A stretch of 64,000 nucleotides of DNA, taken from CBDDBH01 sp965225625. Its GTDB lineage: Bacteria; Pseudomonadota; Gammaproteobacteria; JADZEE01. Made by a program: the position numbers and the translations under genes. Shown piece by piece: positions 47,801 through 54,579 of this stretch. Below the pieces are notes generated by a model. That model was not told the DNA's origin. It made no database searches and was given only the letters and a program-made list of their open reading frames with translations. The stretch lies in assembly GCA_965225625.1 (NCBI GenBank), contig CBDDBH010000020.1, positions 62,001-126,000 on the forward strand. The letters run 5' to 3'. Each line of letters opens with the position of its first letter. The stretch's first letter is position 1.

Positions 47801-48280
47801 GTTACGATGAAGGATCATGACGACTTTGCCGATCTATCAGCGGACTGCGTAACGGCTGGGAACTGCGACGCAAGCACAGTCGCAGCATTAGCGACGACCG
47901 GCTGGACGTTCGCACTTGGCCCGAACAATGGCGGCGATAAAAATCTAGCTCCAGCGATCACCATTGGCGGCATCGTGTTTTTTACGACCTTTGCACCGGG
48001 ATCAATTGCTAATGTTTGCGATTTGAATGAAGGCACGGGTAGAGTTTTCGCGGTCAACCTGCAGGACGCAACGCCCGTCTTCAACTACCTGACAAGCAAT
48101 GACGACAACGGAGTAACTCTGGAGCGCTCCGACAAACTGGAGAGCGGCGGTATACCGGTAGAGGTGGTCCCGCTCGGCGATGACCTAGTATTGATTCAAG
48201 GACAGGCTGGCGGCTCCAATATTCAGGCGGCTGGCGTCAATACCGACTGGGATACGTTCTGGTACAACGAAGGCGATTAA
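44856..48280 (+). pseudogene. pilY1: pilY1, split by one frameshift
   Basis: PilY1 is the large exported pilus-tip/adhesin protein. The first frame (44856-47810) has a signal peptide, a von Willebrand-like N-terminal half and most of the C-terminal beta-propeller, including the calcium loop DTDGNGLTDRLYVGD and a second Ca-binding-type segment DVNGDSVINVLDAIDVAIFG. After about residue 968 the frame changes. Adding one T in the TTTT at 47756-47759 joins it to the second frame (ending 48280, YLFKDRNIS..FWYNEGD), giving about 1140 residues, the normal length. The break is a one-base loss, either a true mutation or a sequencing error. Homology on both sides is continuous. Confidence 0.88.
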
Positions 48281-48306
48281 CGACACTACAATGCACAACA
48301 GTCGAC

Positions 48307-48333
48307 ACGCGCGCGGCAATGTGCCGCGCGCGT
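48307..48333. terminator. 12-bp perfect hairpin between pilY1 and pilE
   Basis: ACGCGCGCGGCA and TGCCGCGCGCGT pair perfectly around a three-base loop ATG. No T tract follows, so it could be an mRNA-stabilising or attenuating structure between a low-level gene (pilY1) and a pilin gene (pilE), not a classic terminator. Confidence 0.55.
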
Positions 48334-48373
48334 ATGTAGGCTACTAGAAAAAACTGATCGAAGAGGATAGACA

Positions 48374-48829
48374 ATGGCACATTGCAGCGCGAGCAAAAAT
48401 AAAACCGCTTACTGCCCTGGCCGAAACTCGCGCGGATCGCAGCAATCGGGCATCACCCTCATCGAGTTGATGATCGTCGTGGTCATTGTCGGTATTCTCG
48501 CCGCGATCGCCTATCCATCCTTTACCAGCTACCGCCTGCGCACCAACCGCACAGCCGCGAAAGCAGCCCTGATGGAAGCGGCCACACGCATGGAGCAGTT
48601 TTACCTGAACAACAAGACCTACGTGACCACGATTGCAGGACTCGGTATGGCAACAACGACAGAGGGCGGCGCTTATGCCTTGACGGTAACCGCGTCAAGC
48701 GCGACCACCTACGCGATGACCGCGACCCCACAGGGCGCGCAAACCGACGATACCAAATGCATGAATATGACGATCGATTCTAGCAGTACCCGTGGCGCAT
48801 CGGGTCCCGACGGCGCCGCTTGTTGGTAG
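48374..48829 (+). CDS. pilE: Type IV pilin PilE-like
   Basis: 151-residue pilin with a 26-residue leader ending at the prepilin site SGITLIELMIVVVIVGILAA (Glu5), then AYPSFTSYRLRTNRTAAKAAL, of which SYRLRTNRTAAKAAL is typical of PilE minor pilins, and a C-terminal disulfide pair (TKCMNM..AACW). GAGGA six bases upstream supports the ATG at 48374. It is the last gene of the cluster, as in Pseudomonas and Xanthomonas. Confidence 0.9.
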   Translation: MAHCSASKNKTAYCPGRNSRGSQQSGITLIELMIVVVIVGILAAIAYPSFTSYRLRTNRTAAKAALMEAATRMEQFYLNNKTYVTTIAGLGMATTTEGGAYALTVTASSATTYAMTATPQGAQTDDTKCMNMTIDSSSTRGASGPDGAACW

Positions 48830-48965
48830 ACGTCACCAGTCGTTAAGAGCGACCGGCCGTCGCTCGATCTGAATACTACGGGTCGGCGCTGAGGTATCCC
48901 CACGGAATCATCGTAACCCTTGCAAGCGCCATCGCTATAACAATTCGGGGACGTTGCTAAGAAGC

Positions 48966-49013
48966 CCCGCCATTACGAGGAGAGCGGGCGAAGCCCGCTG
49001 GACGAAGTCCCCC
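48966..49013. repeat. Dispersed GC-rich repeat (copy B)
   Basis: CCCCGCCATTACGAGGAGAGCGGGCGAAGCCCGC resembles, in order of blocks, the reverse complement of the repeat at 22521 (CATTGCGAG..GGGCGAAGCCC). It contains a small GCGGGC-GAAG-CCCGC stem. It lies between pilE and the DUF4124 gene, which are convergent. Confidence 0.45.
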
Positions 49014-49087
49014 ACCTGTCAGCAGGCAAAGTGACGAGTCTTCAAGAAGTGTGGCCTAACAGTTCCGCTCCGCCATGAGCTGTTACG

Positions 49088-49540
49088 TTACTTACACCAA
49101 GTACCAATGTCCGTCTGAGCGTCTGCAATACGCTGTTGGCGCACATCCTCACCCAACTTGACGCGATTACCTTGCTCATCGGTTCCATAGACCCGCGGAT
49201 TCGCGCTGACACGTGCCAGCTTGTCGCGAGCAAGTTCGCAATTGCGCTTTTTGACACCTTGCTCTTGCGCTAACAAGGTTTGCTGTTGGGCTTTTTGCGT
49301 GCGCGATTCCCTGGCCTTATCAAGTCGCTTCTGCAACGCGGTCAGGTCATTCTGCGCGCCTGCCTGATCGATCTTAGGCGGTGGTTTGATAACCTCCTTG
49401 ACCTCGCAGGCGTCGGCCCTGTCAGTGTAGATGGTCGAGCCATCCTTCTGGATGCACTTAATAACCTCAGCCGCCGTAGAAAAACTGACGAGGCAAAATA
49501 AAATGCCAACAATTCCAAATCCAAAGGCTCGCTGATTCAT
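49088..49540 (-). CDS. DUF4124 domain-containing exported protein
   Basis: 150-residue periplasmic protein: signal peptide (FGIVGILFCLVSFSTAAE), a DUF4124-type motif IKCIQKDGSTIYTDRADAC, then a coiled-coil-prone Gln/Arg/Lys-rich region (LTALQKRLDKARESRTQKAQQ, core LQKRLDKARESRTQKAQ) and a C-terminal disulfide candidate (GTWCK). The ATG at 49540 has GGGAGC six bases upstream; a longer frame to 49687 lacks such support. Function unknown; DUF4124 proteins often sit near envelope genes. Confidence 0.82.
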   Translation of the reverse strand: MNQRAFGFGIVGILFCLVSFSTAAEVIKCIQKDGSTIYTDRADACEVKEVIKPPPKIDQAGAQNDLTALQKRLDKARESRTQKAQQQTLLAQEQGVKKRNCELARDKLARVSANPRVYGTDEQGNRVKLGEDVRQQRIADAQTDIGTWCK

Positions 49541-50009
49541 CGCTTTGCTCCCTGCTCCTTTAATAGCGCGTTGAGCGGATTTAACGACAGCGCCTGCTCC
49601 GCGGTTGCCCATTTGCTGGTAGAGCCGCCCAGTCGATCGTGGGCTCTTTAAATAAGTTAGACCGCTAGTGCTGGTGGAATTCCCCACTTGCGACCAATTC
49701 CTGAATAAAATTTTAGCGTAATCAGGAACATTCGGCGACTTTTCAGAAAACCTGACAATGTCGGCCTGGCTTATTCATCGGCTTGGGGACACCGCACTAC
49801 GCATACGCAATCCAGGCGGAGCCGGACTGGGTCAAATTTGTCCACTCCGACACTTCGAAATTTAACCTTCTCTTAACATCCGCCTAACGAACTGCGAATC
49901 AACGCTTCATTAGAATCGACGCCTATCAAGAGATGGAGTGCGATATACACGGAGCGTTCCAGGCTAGTTGAATTGATAAATGCTCGATGAAAAACGTAAG
50001 GAGAAATGT
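49541..50009. other. Intergenic region, promoter-like but no gene
   Basis: 469 bases between the divergent DUF4124 and exported-protein genes. The part from about 49855 is AT-rich (TTAACCTTCTCTTAACATC) and ends in CATTAGAAT at about 49908, which could be a -10 region for the gene at 50010. No matching -35 is convincing, and there is no tRNA or repeat. Confidence 0.35.
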
Positions 50010-50861
50010 ATGAACATCAATCCACATAGTAAATGGTTGCTCATGGCAACACTGTTGGCGGCCATGGCCAGCAGCGCCGTACTGGCGGGTGGGCTGGTTG
50101 AACTGCCTGGCGATTTCGAATCTGATGATCCGGACTACCATTCGAACGAGATCACGAACCTGTATTGGCCACTCATAGCCGGTTCGAGGCTAGTCTACAT
50201 CGAAGAAGCGGACGATGAATGCATCGTTGGCGTGTTGGATATTATAACCACCGTCAACCAATCCCGGACTACGGTCAACGGCGTCGATGTTCGTGAGGTC
50301 TGGGACCGCGAGTTCATTGACAACGTGGGCGATTGCGATGCCGACACCGCCGATATCGGTACCTGGGAATTACTGGAAACCACCTACGACTGGTATGCGC
50401 AGGATGAGGGGGGAAACATCTGGTATTTCGGGGAATTCACAGTGGCGTTTGACCACGATGAGTGTGAGCACGACATAACCGCCAGCGAGGGACCGTTCTT
50501 CGAGGATGGATGCCTAGACGGTTCCTGGGAAGCCGGTTATGACATCTGGGAAGACGCAGCGGACGACGAGATCCTACCCGGCATCATCATGCTGACCGAG
50601 CCAGAAAAGGGCCAGTTCTACTTCCAGGAATTCTGGGAAGACGAAGCTACCGACATGGGTAAAATCCTCAACTTCAAGGATATAGACACTGCCCTGTACG
50701 ACGAGGTAGAGGATTGCGTGATGATCAAGGAATGGGTGCCGCTGGACCCCGGCAACGTCGAGCACAAATACTACTGCTATGACAAGGGCCTGGTGCTGGT
50801 AGAAGGCAACGCGGGGGGCAAGACCGTGTATACCGACCTGGTTGAGGTGATTGATCCTTGA
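50010..50861 (+). CDS. Exported acidic protein of unknown function
   Basis: 283-residue protein with a clear Sec signal (LLMATLLAAMASSAVLAG) and AAGGAG just before the ATG at 50010. The mature part is strongly acidic (about one Asp or Glu in four) and rich in Trp/Tyr, with repeated short motifs such as YWPLIAGSRLVYIE and an NIWYFGEF segment suggesting a beta-rich fold, plus scattered Cys. I do not recognise the family. It is monocistronic with its own promoter region and a strong terminator, so it may be a secreted Ca-binding or surface protein; that is inference. Confidence 0.75.
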   Translation: MNINPHSKWLLMATLLAAMASSAVLAGGLVELPGDFESDDPDYHSNEITNLYWPLIAGSRLVYIEEADDECIVGVLDIITTVNQSRTTVNGVDVREVWDREFIDNVGDCDADTADIGTWELLETTYDWYAQDEGGNIWYFGEFTVAFDHDECEHDITASEGPFFEDGCLDGSWEAGYDIWEDAADDEILPGIIMLTEPEKGQFYFQEFWEDEATDMGKILNFKDIDTALYDEVEDCVMIKEWVPLDPGNVEHKYYCYDKGLVLVEGNAGGKTVYTDLVEVIDP

Positions 50862-50907
50862 TTGACTGCAACATCACGCTCAACGAGCGATAACAATAAA
50901 TAATTGA

Positions 50908-50935
50908 AGACCCCGCGTAGGCGGGGTCTTTTTTT
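50908..50935 (+). terminator. Rho-independent terminator
   Basis: AGACCCCGC-GTAG-GCGGGGTCT forms a perfect nine-base stem followed by TTTTTT. It closes the gene at 50010. Confidence 0.95.
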
Positions 50936-51120
50936 GCTCAATCACTTAAAAATTATCCCGAACGGGATCAAAATGCGCGGTTGAACGGATACGGGACACC
51001 TCGAAATCTGGAATCTACTGATCGCGAGTCGAGAGATAAGTTTTATTTAACTTATTGATTAGAAAAAGCTTTAAGATATATATTGGACCGCTTGATAGCG
51101 CTTTTTTACCAATTCCAAAG

Positions 51121-51615
51121 CTAATCCTGAAGCAAGGCGTGATCCGGGATAATTCCCAGCGCTACGTTCCGCAACTTTGCCCGAAGTGAATTATCCTCGT
51201 CGAGATTTCCGTGTAGTTCCTCAAACAGAACAGTAAACGCCTCCCGGTCTCCCGACCAGCCATAAATCTCGGCAAGTTTGACCTGAAATTCGCGCTCATC
51301 CGGAGCGGCATCTATGGCGTGATGAGACCATTTAATCGCATCGTCCCAAAGTCCCTCGGTAACACAGCGGTCAATCTCCTCTTGTATAGACAGCGAACCG
51401 GAATGGGAAAGCTCGGCCCGAAGTTCTTCGCTCAGTTCGGTCTCGAGGGTAATAGGTACAGCCGTTTTTTCGGCGACCCGCCTCCGCACCGCCTGTTCGC
51501 GTTCGATGGAGGCCTGCGTTTGACGGCGATCGTGATAATCCTGATAGGCGAGACGCGCCACGACGGCCAGCAAGGCCAGGACAATGACGCTAAGTATGAT
51601 GACGAGAGTTTGCAT
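51121..51615 (-). CDS. Membrane-anchored protein resembling the FimV C-terminal region
   Basis: 164-residue protein: one N-terminal transmembrane helix (LVIILSVIVLALLAVVA), a charged linker, then a TPR-like part (IDRCVTEGLWDDAIKWSHHAID and FQVKLAEIYGWSGDREAFTVLFEELH) that looks like the C-terminal TPR/FimV domain, including the LAEIY..DREAF pattern also seen at the end of the fimV gene at 51796. It is divergent from that gene across 180 bases. It could be a partial duplicate or a partner of FimV. Confidence 0.65.
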   Translation of the reverse strand: MQTLVIILSVIVLALLAVVARLAYQDYHDRRQTQASIEREQAVRRRVAEKTAVPITLETELSEELRAELSHSGSLSIQEEIDRCVTEGLWDDAIKWSHHAIDAAPDEREFQVKLAEIYGWSGDREAFTVLFEELHGNLDEDNSLRAKLRNVALGIIPDHALLQD

Positions 51616-51795
51616 ATACGACTAGGTAATCGCCCATTTTAGGGGGGGCAAGCATAACAACAGAGGGGCAGGAAAGAAACGCGACGGATCATGCAGGCTG
51701 GCGATAGTTTGAAGTGCAATGGCTCTTGGTAGTTGGATCAACCAAGCTCGGCTATACTCCTTATATATAAAGAGACTTGAACCTGGGAATTGAGT

Positions 51796-53743
51796 ATGCG
51801 CAGTGCCCACCGGACGCTGGGCGTTGTCGGCCTTATCTGGTCGGCGGCGGCACCTGTCCAAGCTTTTTATCTAACCGAAATCCATGGCGAGTCCGCGCTC
51901 GGCGAACCGCTTGTCGCCTGGGTAGAGGTGTTTGATGCGCCTACCGAGAATCTTGAAGAAGCTCGAATCGAAATTCTGCCGGCGTTGGAGTACGCAAACA
52001 ATCCGGAAATGATGGGTCTAATAGCCGATCTAGGCACGAATCTAGTCTTATCTGATAGCGGACGTTCATACATCGAAATAAAAGGTAGCCGCGACGTCGG
52101 CGAACCTATTATTGCCCTTTCGCCTCAAAGTTAGTCTCGGAAACTTTACCAGAACGCGAAGTTACACGTTGTTACTTGATCCCCCGAGGAGGAGTAGTCG
52201 GTCAGCGACTTCGGCGCGCGCTCAACCGGCGACTGCATCATCCAGTTTGAGATTGAGCAAAGCTGCGTGGCAGGGTGGATCCTACGGCCCAGTGCAACCG
52301 GGCGATGCCTTGTGGGAGATTGCCAGAGACATAAAGTCGGAGGATGTTTCGGTTCAGTCGACACTGACGACGCTACATCGGGCGAACCCGGATGCCTTCA
52401 TCGACGAGAACATTAATCGTCTAAAAGTTGGCGCGATGTTAGCTGTCCCCGACTTTATTGACGCGGACATCGAGCGGGCACCAAGGGCGGCTGCGGCAAT
52501 GGCTCAAGGCGGAACGTACGGTCCGGTAGCACCGGGAGACACGCTTTGGTGGATCGCAAAGGCAGTACAGGCCGACGGTGTTTCATTTCAATCAACGCTC
52601 ACCGCGCTGCATAGCGCCAACCCCCACGCCTTCATCAACAACAACATCGACCGACTTAAAACCGATGTTATTCTGACTGTTCCCAATCTACTGGCCGGGC
52701 AGGTCGAGGCTGTTCGTACGACCTTGCCGAGTGAACCTGGGTCAGATGAGGTGTTCGAAGCTCAGATCCTGCCCAAGCCGGATGAAACTTACATCGCACC
52801 GATTTACGTAACGCCAGCGACGAGTACTGAACTTGTAACTGCCCTGCCTGACTCGGCTCCCGAAATTGAGGCGGACTCCAGTATCGCGACGATCGAAGAA
52901 ACTGAAAGTCCCGCGCAAGCGCATCAGGTTGTCGCTGAGCTCGCTCCCAGCGTATTTCCACCGCAGCGTGGGCAAGAGAATCTATCTGCGGTCGTGGAGC
53001 CGCAGATTGAGGTTCCGGTTTCAGTCGAACGCGAAAGCAGCGCACCACCACCGACCAAAGCAGCATCGCCGACGTCGACCACTGCACCAGAACTCGCAAG
53101 TGTCGATCCTTCGAGTAAGCCGAAATCGACATTTAATCCCGTCGTCGTAATCGAACTTGGCGCGATTATTCTGTTGCTGGTCACGATCGCATTGCTCTTT
53201 GCGCTGCGCACCCGCAGGGAAGTTCGTGTGGAAAGAATACGGCACGAAGACCGCCGGAACGAAGAAGCCCGGAGAAAGCAGTTAGTCATCGAGAAGGCAG
53301 AGCAGCGAGTCGCGCTCGAAGCTGAACGTAGCGCTTCGAAACAACCGGTGGAAACAACGAACACACCAGCGGAAGCGCCGGCCGCACAAGATGAGCAGTC
53401 TTCAGTCAATGCTAAATCGGTAGCCCCCGGGGAATCGGCTATTGGAGAAATAGAGCGACACATCGCCAGTGGGCAATACAATCTGGCCGAACAAGTCGCG
53501 CTGGATATTATCGATGACACTCCCCGCAATCATCATGCAAAACTGAAGCTCGCGGAACTCTATTTTATGATTGAGCGCGTGAATGACTTCGTTCGCATTG
53601 CCGATGACCTGCACAACAATCACCGCGCATTTATTAGCGGCGAAGATTGGGATCGGCTAATACACATGGGTAAGCAGATCGGCGCAGATCACCCTCTATT
53701 TACCGGTCCTCAACAGGTTGACTTCGATATCACCAAGCCCTAG
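51796..53743 (+). pseudogene. fimV: fimV-like gene, split by one frameshift
   Basis: FimV is an inner-membrane peptidoglycan-binding hub for type IV pili and polarity. The first frame (51796-52134) has a signal peptide and the N-terminal FimV domain (ESALGEPLVAWVEV, GSRDVGEPII). It stops at 52134, but the continuation PFRLKVSLGNF and YTLLLDPP lies in the next frame from about 52112, so one extra (or two missing) bases near 52105-52115 break the gene. The second frame carries two tandem LysM-type units (YGPVQPGDALWEIARD, YGPVAPGDTLWWIAKA), a Pro/Glu-rich spacer, one transmembrane helix (VVVIELGAIILLLVTIALL) and a TPR-like C-terminus. Confidence 0.8.
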
Positions 53744-54069
53744 CGCTGAAAGTCTCTTGCCGGAAACCCGGTAAACGTTGCCAGTTTGTTAATTTATAGG
53801 ATGCCGGAGAGAGCATTCGAACCTCCGCCCTGCTGACAGGCGTTTTTGCAGCCTGTCTTTACCCGCCATGTGTACACCTTCTTAGATATTGGTATGTTTA
53901 ATCGGATGGGTCACAGTTACTCGGCGAGGGAATGAGTCGCCGGATCACGGCGAACTAGAACCACAGGCCAACTATTAGGAGTAGCACAATGACGGGAATA
54001 CGGCATGTTGTCTATACTTAGGGTATGAGGGGCAGTGACGCAGCCATGACGGCGATAGAGGTACAACTT
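53744..54069. other. Intergenic region with tRNA-like remnant
   Basis: 326 bases after fimV without a gene. The only structure noticed is a degenerate tRNA 3'-end-like sequence at 53811-53875 (separate entry). TATACT at about 54014 could be a -10 box for the gene at 54070. Base composition from here to about 57.2 kb appears lower in GC than upstream. Confidence 0.45.
53811..53875 (-). other. Degenerate tRNA 3'-end-like fragment
   Basis: The reverse strand reads GCGGAGGTTCGAATGCTCTCTCCGGCATCC, with a TTCGAAT T-loop, a weak T-stem and an acceptor-like CTCCGGC, but CCA is mutated to TCC. An anticodon-arm-like GCAAAA precedes it. The 5' half is absent. It resembles a worn attachment-site copy of a tRNA, comparable with the clean copies at 59359 and 60245. 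Confidence 0.4.
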
Positions 54070-54549
54070 GTGAAGCGTATGCAGGCAATTGTCGCTACAA
54101 TTCTCCTTTTCGCTTGCACCGTAATCGCGGAAGAAAACGACAGTTCAAGAGCAGTGTATCTACGATTCGTTGGTCCACCGGATCAGTCATTTATTGCTCC
54201 AAAGCCACCACGAACCCAACGAGTCGTCTTTATCCGTGAACGCGTTATCGAGGGTCGTCCTCAGCGGCAGCGGAATCCCCAGGTAACACCGGAGCACCTG
54301 CTCGTGATCGCATTAGACGACAGTGAGTCTGAACTAGTACGAGAAATCATCCCAGATCCCCGGATGGTTCGAGCAGAATTTGTGGACAGCCGAGGGCGGT
54401 TCAGATCAAACAGGTGGTACAACAGCAGTGTCGAATTTTCGGTTTTGCTGCCAAACAATTCAGCTATTGTCGAGCTGGAACTCTATCATCCCGAGTGGAC
54501 CGGGGAGACATACGACATGCAGTTGGTCGGCAGAACTCAACTTCGCTAA
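54070..54549 (+). CDS. Small exported protein of unknown function
   Basis: 159-residue product from GTG 54070, which has AGAGGTA upstream and gives a compact signal peptide (RMQAIVATILLFACTVIA); the open frame extends to 54025. The mature part contains repeated Arg-rich and beta-type segments (LVREIIPDPRMVRAEFVDSRG, core EIIPDPRMVRAEFVDSRG). I do not recognise it. It precedes the M64-like peptidase by 30 bases, so the two are probably co-transcribed; many M64 proteins carry a separate N-terminal beta-sandwich domain, and this protein could fill that place. The idea is untested. Confidence 0.6.
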   Translation: MKRMQAIVATILLFACTVIAEENDSSRAVYLRFVGPPDQSFIAPKPPRTQRVVFIRERVIEGRPQRQRNPQVTPEHLLVIALDDSESELVREIIPDPRMVRAEFVDSRGRFRSNRWYNSSVEFSVLLPNNSAIVELELYHPEWTGETYDMQLVGRTQLR

Positions 54550-54579
54550 AGCAGTAGAAAAATTAGCTTTTCAACACGA

